Below, one piece after another: positions 49,801 through 56,700 of a stretch of 64,000 nucleotides of DNA. The notes under the pieces were generated by a model. That model was not told where the DNA came from, made no database searches, and saw only the letters and a list, made by a program, of their open reading frames with translations. The translations under genes were made by a program, and so were the position numbers. Source of the stretch: Sphingobacterium spiritivorum (GTDB taxonomy: Bacteria > Bacteroidota > Bacteroidia > Sphingobacteriales > Sphingobacteriaceae). The stretch spans positions 372,001 through 436,000 of the forward strand of contig NZ_CP068082.1 in assembly GCF_016724845.1 (NCBI RefSeq), given 5' to 3'. Every line of letters begins with the position of its first letter. The first letter of the stretch is position 1.

Positions 49801-51778
49801 AATTAAAATTGATATACTGAGACATAGAACCTGCTACCGCAAGTGCCCCAAGATTAATTTTTGAAGAAGTATTGACATCATCATCGATAGCATATTCAGG
49901 AGCTAACACTCCGGTATTTCCGATTTGTAATAATCCTAAAGTGATACCTGTTCCTTCGTAAGAAGTAGAAAATGCAGGGTCGCAAATCGCAGAACTGTTA
50001 TCATAGCATACGCTGTATACATTCAGGTATTTGTTTGGAGCAAGAACTCCTAATGCTGAAGCCGTATGATCAATTAATTTAATATTGGTGTAAGGAACAT
50101 CTGATTTTATAGCGATGTAATATCTTCCGGCTTTGTCCTGAACAATCCGGATTTTCCCGGCTGCTGCACTGAAACTATTGGCACTGGAAGCAGACAATAA
50201 CGGAGCTCCTCCGCCATTGTTGAGTTGTACTTCAAAATAATGATTACCTAAAACCAGTCCGTTTACTAATCCGCCAACCAGCTCTCCGATACTACCTGCC
50301 AGCAACGACTTCAATACATCCTGATCATAGTCTATACGGACATAAGCCGTCTTTCCTACAGGTACGGCAGAAGGAAAACTTACTTCCAGTTGTCCCTGTC
50401 TGCTTCCTAAACCTACAAGGATACCGGCATCAGAGCGAATGGTTGCATAACTATCAAAATTGGCGTCTACCGCATTTTGTGCATCATCCACATTGGACAT
50501 CGAAACTATTGATGTATTCGCACATACAGGTTGAAAAAGAGGGCTTGCAGTCGGAGGAGGCTCCGGACATGCAGCACTTGTGCGCGACACACCATATAGC
50601 CGTACTCCTGATCCGGTGGTTAGATTGACCGTCGAGAACAGCACCAGCTCTACCCTGTCATATTGCGCTGCAATATCAAAAGGGACCGTCACAATTCCGC
50701 CACTGTTCAGCAGACCCAATACATCTAGGCCTCCGATCAAACCGCTGCCGATTACTTGCTCAAATACCTGCGTATTACCGTTGTATGCACGTACTCCATA
50801 GGCACCAATCAGATTGACATTTAATGCTGTAGGATTTATCTGCATCCGTACTTTAAGTCGGGAATTGGACTCTGATAAAGTAGGAAAATAAACAGACTGA
50901 GATGCTGATCCACCTACTGCCAATGTTCCCAGACTGATTTCTGAGTAGTTTGAAGTATTTGCATCGATTGCATATGTAGGATTTTTTACTGTATTCGCTA
51001 ACTGAACATTTATTCCTGTTACTTTTCCTTCATCCGTATAGGTTGCAGGATCACAGGCTGTAGCCGAAGGCACTGCAAATGCATCATAGACATTCAGCGA
51101 GAGTGAAGCGCCGAGGGAAAGTCCCAACAGTGCACTCTGACTTCTTAACTTGACACGGACCGAATTGTATGATTGTGCAGATTTTACAGCTATGTAGATA
51201 TTTCCGGCAGCATCCTGTACTATTGATGAAACCACAGAAGCACTATTGATGATAGTGCCGTCGCTGGAACTTGTAGCTCCGCTATATACCTCAGGAATAA
51301 TTACGTTTTGCTGAAGAAGACCGAGAAGTCCTCCAAGTCCTGTTACCAGATCCAGATTGAGACCTCCTCCGGGTGTAGGTTTATCTATTTTGACATAGGT
51401 AGTTGTACCTGCTGCCAGGGGTGAAGGAAATTTCATCTGCAACCAGGCTTCGCCTGAAAAGCTAGCGAGAAGAATAGTCAAATTCGAAGCTGTCAAGACT
51501 GAATGAGTACCTGTATTTCCATCAGCCGCCAGCCCAGGATCTGTTACACTAGCCACTATTGAATTGCTTGGTGAGTACCCCCCACTTATTGCACCTAATA
51601 AGATTGTTGCCTCATTCTTTCCTGAAGAGGGAGTGACAGTAGCATATTGCCGGGTCTGAGCGGATCCCGTACCGGGAACGTTTATCAGAATCAAAGCCAA
51701 TAGAATACAAAGGTGCCAAATCCTCTTTGGCAAGGCTAAAGAATTAGTTTGCGGTTTCATAAGCAATTTCCTTTTCAT
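37892..51778 (-). CDS. Giant T9SS type-B repeat adhesin B (4628 residues)
   Basis: The largest gene in the window and first of operon B. The start is the Met at 51778 or, equally plausible, the Met six residues later; the signal peptide ends near GTGSAQ. In order: four copies of an unrecognised 365-residue double module (about 42-1486), four DUF11 domains (about 1487-2060), several PKD/Ig-like domains (CEGTGSTVLTAT, QWYKDG; about 2060-2400), a fifth diverged copy of the module (about 2402-2740), another Ig-like segment, eleven Big_1/invasin-type Ig domains (about 2922-4047), three 133-residue DUF11-like repeats with acidic linkers (about 4050-4448), a cadherin-like domain (VLANDQ) and a CHU_C sorting domain (about 4543-4628, VPNVITPNGDNIND, NRWGNEVYRN, LIKRN). 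No ligand specificity can be read. It shares with adhesin A only the DUF11 fold and the CTD. Confidence 0.92.
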   Translation of the reverse strand: MKRKLLMKPQTNSLALPKRIWHLCILLALILINVPGTGSAQTRQYATVTPSSGKNEATILLGAISGGYSPSNSIVASVTDPGLAADGNTGTHSVLTASNLTILLASFSGEAWLQMKFPSPLAAGTTTYVKIDKPTPGGGLNLDLVTGLGGLLGLLQQNVIIPEVYSGATSSSDGTIINSASVVSSIVQDAAGNIYIAVKSAQSYNSVRVKLRSQSALLGLSLGASLSLNVYDAFAVPSATACDPATYTDEGKVTGINVQLANTVKNPTYAIDANTSNYSEISLGTLAVGGSASQSVYFPTLSESNSRLKVRMQINPTALNVNLIGAYGVRAYNGNTQVFEQVIGSGLIGGLDVLGLLNSGGIVTVPFDIAAQYDRVELVLFSTVNLTTGSGVRLYGVSRTSAACPEPPPTASPLFQPVCANTSIVSMSNVDDAQNAVDANFDSYATIRSDAGILVGLGSRQGQLEVSFPSAVPVGKTAYVRIDYDQDVLKSLLAGSIGELVGGLVNGLVLGNHYFEVQLNNGGGAPLLSASSANSFSAAAGKIRIVQDKAGRYYIAIKSDVPYTNIKLIDHTASALGVLAPNKYLNVYSVCYDNSSAICDPAFSTSYEGTGITLGLLQIGNTGVLAPEYAIDDDVNTSSKINLGALAVAGSMSQYINFNSLSDPNSVFKIKLAIKASQTLNVDLLGAYEVIAYNGSMEVYRRSLGGGLLNGTNVLGILGGGQPGTLTFAPGKAFDRIEIRVNSVVNVSAFQSSLEVYDVKRFGPAGSACPDPDFTLPAATATPFEIPACDAAVVAWEHADYPNLAADGNNESFATLTASNGQLLGIGAYNGFLEYEFPTALPANKTTYVRIDMDGDLLGRLLSGTLGTLVNNVGGLLLGQHYFSIDAKTAQTGGTTVLTGSSQAGFTDVNGGDLRIVQDNAGRYYIAITPNAAYKNIRITEHFPALAGLTQNVASMKIFEACHEIGVNNCLPAQFTSFDQSGLSLGLLNGAGVNNADHAISPSSSDYSEISTGTAAVAAQVAQRIYFNKLSTAGDSLKVRLQLDPSSLASVDLLGRYQIRTYNGSAVAETFTLQQGLINNLNLLNLFRSGGIQTLIYRTTLPYDRVDIIVGSTLNVALTPSVRLYEVKRIGQGCPTTTTPSPFENPVCISSVIDAGNADDINNLFDNDFDSYATLKSGAGLLLGLGNKYEGFVELGFGQKIAANKTAYIRIDFDQALLNNLLGGSIGGTLASVVNNLVLGNHYFSVQVKDGASVILQGGSNNNFNNNNDRIRIVQDKLGRYYIAVTPSAQYDAIRITDHTNSALGLLAQPNSMNVYGACVDNPLTDCQPVFTTSYDARGLALTALGLAGSGVTNPDHAININTTDYSEVSLGNVAVGTSVKQYFDFRKLALPSEVINLTLQYGSGALDANLIGGIEIIAYNGVTPVATLDVQSQLINGLNVLGILNNGAKGVIPFAPGVAYDRISVGLRGVLNVSALPALRVYAVEKDCNTPMFKTWKSFKVSNDPAITTVKGGEEVEYTIHVRNTGNVALNDYIVTDAIPANTVYVAGSADASGGSLASGVVTFSNVDIAAGATATLTFKVTVNADLTGVAAINNVALVKKDAADPGKETFPPAAGNPNEPDETAGTGTKIPVTPIASAVSWKAYKVNTDASITAVKGGEQVEYAIYVRNNGNQVLNNVQISDVLPAGVTYVSGGSQASGTVSFVIPTLAVGATNGPLTFTVSVNQNLSGISKITNIATVKSNENNVPAESFPPVNNANPTEPNTGAGPGTSLDVTPVNNLVSWKAYKVNNDATFTSVKGGEDVQYTIYVRNDGNQNATGVLVSDVLPAGLTHKNGGTFTGGTVNFAPLDIPVGQVRSVSFIATVIKDLTNIAQINNIALAKLNPADPGVQSHPPINNSDPLTGGPDITQTGTVIAVTPANDVDFALLGLSNNTTSTSKAVEGDVITYTLTVKNTGNAALTNVTITAPIPTHTTYETGTITGGGTVAGNEATFVIPSLAVDQTLTFSYKVLVGAIPPGVDKITNTSVVSFANEISGQPNKTKQALSELQTNCTPVVAADITLAPTSGTICLGDEVEITASTALNIPNAVYLWYTNPALTGTPLVGPVQRLSPAVTTTYYVVVSGDGFCFNTPAKEIEISVLNLPPIPTISITGSAAICEGTGSTVLTATSAGASSYQWYKDGTLLQTTNTNTLTVNAGGLYTVKAFNDVNATGCSSEVSAAVEVTVTPRPAQPTITAPTAPACEGSIIELTSSATTGNQWYKDGVLLTENNNGTTVPVTGQKIFVSTGGLYTVKVTDQLTGCESLESAPVTIVINPLPVITLTGETRITTAVNVAVTLPTVTTSPATGVTVKWYDQAGVETTNLNPSFAAPGVYTYTVVAQNDATGCTSSQSVLIQVYDADSCPPQLVRVYANAQSSGSIITGGVSDGANAVDGNPKTYSTITTGLGLLGIGTTWQNVNFDQVVPAGTPVTIKLGKEYSLLSVASGLSVVGLDANGNDIGTLKSVQGGLLDLLVADNVVEYTFVPASGSGPKAYKGVRIVQGALLSLAQNAKIYHAYYTKTGAVDCAPIDNQTNSNILDVLYGVQDIGLGVASATASVIDPWLAVDNDLNTAAQINRGAAVLNVASLTPVFKSQTMPTDSLRIIIEDSGNALLNLSLLSGFEIQRYLGTAKVGPTLDNNADILKLKLLSFSANKKKLMMAPFDQPFDRVQISYGDVVNVNLGNQIKVYDVSIIPTIDYGNTPGTTLEICQGDNLTIKKQDDCTVYAVYDVNGNLLTTSDQLNFTIPATTTAGVHKYFIQAVRQGCEIGPRQEIEVLINPLPVVQTLNINGQARSGNEISLSPGKTATFELTVDDATATFQWQELIGGTWTAIAGQATSTLVRTVPLVAAGTRYEFRALISSTKGCDIISPVAALVVAPQQVDYTKSKLEIVKNNAIANGTDVNTLRATIVDEFDNPIAATAVDFSYTSLVTGSIVTTQLNTDASGIALLDITSTKIGDVAVAATVAATAISASPQTVTFVAGPVDYGKSKLIIIKDGAIANGVDKNILEATIVDAFDNPIAAATVDFGYTDLVDGQVKAVNIVTDALGKSVLELTSTKIGAIDVSALVAGTAISGSPQTVTFVAGPVDYGKSKLVIIKDGATANGVDKNILEATIVDAFENPIAGATVDFGYTDLTDGLAKTVNIATAANGKSVLELTSTKIGAVTVSAGVAGTAISGSPQTVTFVAGPVDYGKSKLVIIKDGATANGVDKNILEATIVDAFDNPISGATVDFGYTDLTDGLAKTANIVTDASGKSILELTSTKIGAVTVSAGVAGTAISGSPQTVTFVAGPVDYGKSKLVIIKDGATANGVDKNILEATIVDAFENPIAGATVDFGYTDLTDGLAKTVNIATAANGKSVLELTSTKIGAVTVSAGVAGTAISGSPQTVTFVAGPVDYGKSKLVIIKDGATANGVDKNILEATIVDAFDNPISGATVDFGYTDLTDGLAKTANIVTDASGKSILELTSTKIGAVTVSAGVAGTAISGSPQTVTFVAGPVDYDKSNLAVTKDGAIANGIDYNEFTATIVDAFVNPIANTSVVFSITNPDGTTATQTITTDANGKSVVQLTSTKAGTVAVDAQVANRSIANSPANAQFVAGPVDYGKSKLVIIKDGATANGVDKNILEATIVDAFDNPIAGATVDFGYTDLTDGLAKTANIVTDASGKSILELTSTKIGAVTVGAGVAGTAISGSPQTVTFVAGPVDYDKSTLTVTKDGAIANGTDYNEFTATIVDAFVNPIANTSVVFSITNPDGTTAIQTITTDANGKSVVQVTSTKAGTVTVDAQVANRSIANSPARATFVAGPVDYDKSNLAVTKDGAIANGTDYNEFTATIVDAFVNPIANTTVVFSVINPDGTTATQTITTDANGKSVARVTSTKTGTVTVDAQVANRSIANSPASAQFVAGPVDYSKSNLAVTKDNAIANGTDYNEFTATIVDAFSNPITNIAVAFGITNPDGTTATQTITTDANGKSVARVTSTKAGTVTVDAQVANRSIANSPARATFVIANHISVTKVADQARVKAGTSTSFTITLTNDGPETLAAGKVISLTERPGAGVTITGYAVASGNATVTGTGNTAKVTANGTIAVGGTIVVKVTANIAADAPATVTNGITVWGPDKDPGTDPEDDKDDTDPIPVDHEYKLSITKVADQARVKAGTSTSFTLTITNNGPAIISTGKVLSLTERPGAGLTITGYSVASGSATIAGTANTAKLTTTANIAVGATIVVKVTANVAADAPATITNGITVWGPDKDPGTDPEDDKDDTDPIPVDRETKLSITKVTDEARVKAGEATSFTLTITNDGPSVMETGKVISLRERPGAGVTVTGYSIISGTATVSGTANSAAVTTTAAIPVGGKILVKVAATVSDDAAATITNGITVWAPGKNPDTDPEDDKDDTDPIPVDFQTIQAVDDEAETKAANEVKIEVLANDQVTKWAIDPATVEIVTTAAEGTTSVNIDGTVTYLPNKVFVGVDQFSYRVKDVKGRWSNEAVVKINVLSNPLIVPNVITPNGDNINDKFVLKGIETYDRVSLTIINRWGNEVYRNANYDNNWEGLNLNAGTYFYIIETTKNGVKEVVKGDVLIKRN
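38433..39629 (-). repeat. Three tandem 399-bp DUF11-like repeats in adhesin B
   Basis: Each 133-residue unit starts with a KVADQARVKAG-like segment and ends with an acidic linker of the type DPEDDKDDTDPIPVD. The linker codons recur at an exact 399-bp spacing. The acidic linkers could bind calcium and rigidify the stalk, which is inference. Confidence 0.85.
39637..43015 (-). repeat. Eleven Big_1-type Ig repeats in adhesin B
   Basis: Units of about 102-103 residues (309-bp period) start VDYxKSxL and contain the ANGxDxNxxxATIVDAFxNPI signature of invasin/intimin-type Big_1 domains. Two sub-families alternate: VDFGYTDLTDG type and VxFSITNPDGTTATQ type. Order from the N-terminus: six of the first type (the first divergent), one second, one first, three second. 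Confidence 0.9.
41199..42414 (-). repeat. Near-exact 618-bp tandem duplication within the Big_1 array
   Basis: The DNA from about 41199 to 41795 recurs 618 bp further right with no difference that I can see, and the flanks then diverge. The block equals two Big_1 units (one with NPIAG, one with NPISG), giving the 3-4 and 5-6 units of the array. This indicates a recent duplication or ongoing homogenisation. Confidence 0.85.
47330..51655 (-). repeat. Four tandem copies of an unrecognised 365-residue double module in adhesin B
   Basis: Each copy has a first half with an AVDxNxDSYATI motif, AYVRIDxDxxLL, GNHYF and RIVQDxxGRYYIAI, and a second half with DYSEISLGxxAV, YFxxLS, LNVDLLGAYxxxAYNG and YDRVELxV. 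Copy boundaries are near residues 406, 770 and 1134. The copies are well diverged, unlike the DUF11 and Big_1 arrays. Another copy lies at about 43560-44575. The AVDGN-type motif recalls discoidin-like sheets, but I cannot assign a family. Confidence 0.75.
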
Positions 51779-52465
51779 TTAAAACAGCAGTCGAAAGCTG
51801 TAAACTCTTAGGTAATAAATGTTTTAAATAGATATCAGCAATTAAACAAAAATTGATAAGATTCAGCTAAAAAAGTGATATATATCATTTTTTGTTCCTC
51901 ACAAAGTTATCTAATAAAATAATTAAACGTAAATATTTTTTAAAAAATAATATTTTACCTTTTAGTTACTTAAAACAAACAGCTGAAAAACATACGGTTA
52001 ATTTAACTTTTTGGATAATACTTTTTGATTAGTAAAATATACACTAAGCCAGAAGTCGATAAGACGCCCTTGTTTCAAGAGCAGGTAGAATTAAATTTTC
52101 ACAAATCTTATGCTCAAAATCACAGAAGCATATTTTAGACTCATTGCGCCATTAGTCTGTTTCTCTCCCCTGCTCATGTGTAGTAGAAATTGAACGGCAT
52201 TCCTGAAAAAACTGATTTTTCCGGTTTTAGATACATATCCGGACAATTCTGTGCTGTATATGCGAATTTAAACGGGCGCTAAAAGGCTTTTTTGCTTTTT
52301 TATTAACTATTTCACAATATATAAACTATTCTATCGTTTTATTTTCCTGTATCCTTTAGTAGTTAAAATGTTAATTTTTGTTAAATGCAAATCAAAAGCT
52401 CCATTCTAGCGTTCATAAAGCAATGCCGTAATAGAAAAGTTACGTAAATAAGAGCGAAAGTATTA
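51779..52465. other. Divergent intergenic region between adhesin B and RND operon
   Basis: This 687-bp, very AT-rich region carries the start sites of two divergent operons. On the adhesin side a perfect -7 box lies at 51902-51909, preceded by an A/T-rich imperfect inverted repeat near 51931-51955. I found no exact -7 consensus on the RND side and no gene. Confidence 0.6.
51902..51909 (-). promoter_or_regulatory. Probable -7 box of adhesin operon B
   Basis: On the minus strand TAACTTTG matches TAnnTTTG exactly; a weak TTTA lies at the expected -33 distance. It leaves a leader of about 120 nt before the adhesin ATG, comparable with the leader proposed for operon A. Confidence 0.5.
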
Positions 52466-53641
52466 ATGAAGAAATCAAGAAAGTTTAATTTAAAATTTAC
52501 CACATTTAGTTTAGGTTTACTCGCATTAGCCTCCATTTTAACACACTGTACATCAGGCAAATCAGAAGAAAAAGAGAACAAAAACAAGCCTACGGCTCTT
52601 CCTGTCTACAAAGTGATAAGAAGCAATGCAAGTACAGTAAAAGATTATCTTGGTACCATTGAAGGAAAAGTGAATGTCGAAATCCGCCCCCAGGTAGAAG
52701 GCCTCCTTCAGGAAATTTACGCAGATGAAGGGTCTTTTGTTCAGAAAGGTCAGAAACTTTTCAAAATCGATGCCTCCACTTACCAGGAACAACTCAATAA
52801 TATGATCGCTACAGCTAATGTAGCTAAGGCAAAACTGGAAAATGCCCAGCTGGAAATTGACCGTCTCCGCCCTCTTGTACAGAATGATGTTATTTCAGAT
52901 GTAAGGTTACATGCTGCAAAATCTGACTATGATGTAGCCAAAGCATCGTTGGATCAGGCTTCTGCAGCAGTACGAAGCGCGCAGATCAGTAAAAATTTCA
53001 CTATTATAGAAGCACCTGTAAGCGGCTATATCGGCCGTATTCCAAAACGTATAGGAAATCTTGTTTCTAAGGGAGACAGCGATCCGCTCACTGTTCTTTC
53101 GGATGTGCAGGAAGTATATGTTTACTTTGCCATGAGCGAATCTGATTTTCTGTATTTCTCCAAAGCCAAAGCCCGGGAGGATAGTATTGCGGGTGTTAAA
53201 TACAACAACAATAATCGGTTGACATTTCCGGATGTAACCCTTGTACTTGCAGATGGTGAAGCCTATCCTAAAAAAGGAAAAGTAGATGCTGTCAATGGTC
53301 AGGTAGACCGTACTACCGGAGCGATTTCCCTGCGTGCGACCTTCTCCAATCAGGATAATATTCTCCGTACAGGAAGTACGGGTACACTCAAAATATCGGA
53401 AATAAAGAAAAATGTACTGCAGATCCCGCAGGTCGCTACACAGGAATTACAGGACAAAACTTTTGTATACGTCATAGACAAACAAAATAAAGCGCAAAGA
53501 AAAACCATCAAAATTGCAGGCAAAAGTAAAGACAACTACATCGTATCTGATGGTCTTGAAGAAGGTGACCGTGTGATTTTAAGTGGATTTGACAAGATCA
53601 CAGATGGTTCTGCCATTATGCCAATACCGCAACATAACTAA
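52466..53641 (+). CDS. RND efflux periplasmic adaptor lipoprotein (membrane fusion protein)
   Basis: A 391-residue AcrA/MexA-type adaptor joining the inner-membrane pump to the outer-membrane channel. The signal ends in a lipobox at Cys28 (SILTHCTSGK). The split lipoyl domain is visible (VNVEIRPQVEGLLQEIYADEGSFVQKGQKLF at about 70-100, returning as IEAPVSGYIGRI near 180), flanking a coiled-coil hairpin (about 105-175), followed by a beta-barrel domain and membrane-proximal domain (TGAISLRATFSNQDNILRTG). It is first of a three-gene operon, 81 nt before the pump gene. Drug specificity cannot be predicted. No local regulator (TetR or MarR) is seen on this side; the adjacent 687-bp region may hold control sites. 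Confidence 0.95.
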   Translation: MKKSRKFNLKFTTFSLGLLALASILTHCTSGKSEEKENKNKPTALPVYKVIRSNASTVKDYLGTIEGKVNVEIRPQVEGLLQEIYADEGSFVQKGQKLFKIDASTYQEQLNNMIATANVAKAKLENAQLEIDRLRPLVQNDVISDVRLHAAKSDYDVAKASLDQASAAVRSAQISKNFTIIEAPVSGYIGRIPKRIGNLVSKGDSDPLTVLSDVQEVYVYFAMSESDFLYFSKAKAREDSIAGVKYNNNNRLTFPDVTLVLADGEAYPKKGKVDAVNGQVDRTTGAISLRATFSNQDNILRTGSTGTLKISEIKKNVLQIPQVATQELQDKTFVYVIDKQNKAQRKTIKIAGKSKDNYIVSDGLEEGDRVILSGFDKITDGSAIMPIPQHN

Positions 53642-53722
53642 ATATTTTTTTATCATATGCCCGCGTCTCCCGATACTTTGTATCAGGGGATCGGACATTA
53701 TTTGCCATACCCTATATAATTT

Positions 53723-56700
53723 ATGCTGAAAACATTTGTCAACAGGCCCGTACTCGCTACAGTGGTTTCCATTTTGCTGGTCATTCTGGGATTAGTTGGA
53801 TTGAAACTATTACCTGTATCCCGTTTTCCGGAGATTGCTCCACCCAGTGTGGTGGTATCGCTGAGTTATCCCGGTGCCAACTCAGAGACTGTCGCCAAGA
53901 GTGTATTGCTTCCCATTGAAGAAGCTATCAATGGTGTGGAAGATATGACTTACATCAAGTCCTCAGCTTCTAATTCCGGTTCGGGATCCGTACAGGTATT
54001 TTTCAAGACCGGCACTAATCCCGATGTAGCATCCGTGAATGTCCAAACACGGATTTCCAAGGCCATCAGTTCTATCCCTGCTGAAGTCAACGAGGCAGGG
54101 ATTACCGTTATGCCCCGACAGAGTGGAGTCATTATGACCATCAACCTCTATTCGGATCATCAGGATAGTGTATATGATGAAACATTTCTGCAGGCGTATG
54201 CACAGATCAATATGATGCGTCCTCTGTTGCGTGTGGATGGTGTAGCACAGGTATCCAGAGTCGGTGCACGGGATTATTCCATGCGCCTCTGGCTTAATCC
54301 CGAGAAACTGGCACTCTACACGCTTGTCCCGCAGGATGTCATGGATGCTATTAAAGACCAGAATTTTGAAATTGCTCCCGGCAAATTCGGAGAGACTTCG
54401 GACGAGGCATTCGAAACAGTAATCCGTCACAAAGGACGGCTTACGCAGCCCGAAGAATTTGAGAATATCGTTATCAAAACAAACAAAGATGGATCTGTTC
54501 TCTACCTGAAGGATGTAGCCCGCATAGAATTCGGAGCGACTAATCTCGGAAGTGACAACAAGGTAAACGGTCATCCGGGACTGACACTGAATCTGACCCA
54601 GACCAGCGGGTCCAATGCACATGACATTGATATAGCTGTACGCAAGACACTGGAAGGAATGGCCAGATCCTTTCCTGAAGGTATCAAATATGAAATTACC
54701 TATGCCGTAAGAGACCAGATTGATGAATCGATCAGTCAGGTGAAGCACACCTTGTTTGAAGCATTTATTCTGGTTTTCATTATCGTTTTTATCTTTTTAC
54801 AGGATTTCAGATCCACTTTGATTCCGGCTATTGCGATACCGGTATCCTTGGTAGGTACCTTCTTTTTTCTTCAGCTTTTCGGCTTTTCGCTCAATGTACT
54901 GACGATGTTTGCACTGGTACTGGCAATCGGTATTGTGGTCGATGATGCCATTGTAGTCGTGGAAGCTATCCACCAGAAGATGCATGCTACAGGACTCAAA
55001 GCCCGGGAAGCGACTCTATCAACTATGTCGGAGATCACCGGCGCGATTTTATCAATTACCATGGTGATGGCAGCCGTATTTCTACCTGTAGGTTTTATGG
55101 AAGGTCCTGCCGGAATATTTTACCGGCAGTTTGCTTACACCCTGGCTACAGCGATTCTGATTTCAGCGCTCAATGCCCTGACACTCAGCCCTGCCCTATG
55201 TGCTTTACTGCTCAAACACTCTGCTGTAGAAACCGGTATCAAGGACGGAGACAGCAAATTCACAAAATATAAAAAACGTTTTTTCCACGCCTTCAACACG
55301 TCTTTTGAACGGTTGACAGACCGATATATCTCGGGAGTAAAAAAACTGATAAAACACAAACCACTGGCATGGGGAGGATTAATACTCATCACTGCTGCAG
55401 GAATATTTTTAATGGTTCGTGCTCCGAAAAGTTTCATCCCGACAGAAGACGATAGTTTTATTACTTATTCTTTGGCTATGCCTCCCGGAGCTTCACTCAC
55501 CCGTACGACTGAAGTATTGCGTCAGGCTGACAGTATTCTCAAAAAAAGAGAGGACATCAAAGGGATGACCACCGTATCAGGTTTTAATGTGCTGGACGGA
55601 AGTTCAAGTCCTGCATTTGCAGCGGGATATATCAATATGCTACCTCACGCCGAACGTAAAAAGATACATAATATCGAAGCATTTATGGACACGATACGGA
55701 AGGATTTATCTCAGATCAACGAAGCTAAATTCACTGTCTTTCCACGTCCGACTGTACAGGGCTTCGGTGATTTTGCAGGTATAGAATTAGTTCTTCAGGA
55801 TCGTCTGGGAGGGGATATCCGCGACTTCAATACAATTGCCGATACCTTTATCAACGAGATCAATGAACTTCCCGAAATTGAAAATGCCTATACGGCTTTC
55901 AAAGCCAATTTTCCACAGTATGAAGTGAATATTGATGCGGTGAAAGCCAAAACTCTGGGTGTGGACATCAAGCAACTCATGACGACAATCCGCGCCTATT
56001 TTGCACGGGTACAAGCCGGAGATTTCAGTCGGTTCGGAAGACAATACCGGGTATATGTACAGGCAGATATGGATTATCGTAAAGATCCGGAATCGTTCAA
56101 TTCCATCTTTGTCCGCAATAAAAACGGAGAGATGGTACCTGTAAGCACCATTCTTACCCTGGAAAAAGTAGTCGGTCCGGAAACCATTACCCGATATAAT
56201 CTTTACAATGCGATCGCAGTAAATGCTACTCCAGCCAAGGGATACAGTACAGGTGATGCGATGAAAGCAATACAGAAACTGGCTGATGACAAACTGCCGG
56301 TCAACTATGGATTTGAGTGGACGGGTATGAGTTTTGAAGAGAGTCAATCCGGCTCGCAGACCATACTGATCTTTGCACTGAGCATACTTTTTGTCTATTT
56401 TCTACTGGCTGCTCAATACGAAAGCTATATCCTTCCGTGGGCTGTACTGCTGTCTGTCCCTGTCGGACTTGTGGGTGTATACGGAACGATTATGATGGTG
56501 GGACTTGAAAATAATATCTATGTACAGGTAGGTCTCATTATGCTGATCGGATTGCTGGCCAAGAATGCCATCCTGATTATCGAATTTGCGGTACAGCAAC
56601 GGGACAGAGGATTGAGTATAGTAGAAGCGGCACTGACCGGGGCGCAGATGAGACTTCGCCCTATCCTGATGACTTCACTAGCCTTCATTGCCGGTCTCGT

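Noticed and set aside
37892..51778. Calling adhesin B an SprB orthologue
   Set aside because: SprB-specific repeats were not recognised; only the CHU_C domain and the partner gene type are shared, and gliding is not established for this organism.
51870..51960. A/T-rich imperfect palindromes as a possible replication or plasmid origin
   Set aside because: Plain AT-rich promoter DNA; no iterons, DnaA-box cluster or replication gene nearby.
53963..54748. 261-codon minus-strand frame inside the RND pump gene
   Set aside because: Fully overlaps a clear AcrB-type gene with conserved functional residues; codon pattern belongs to the plus strand.
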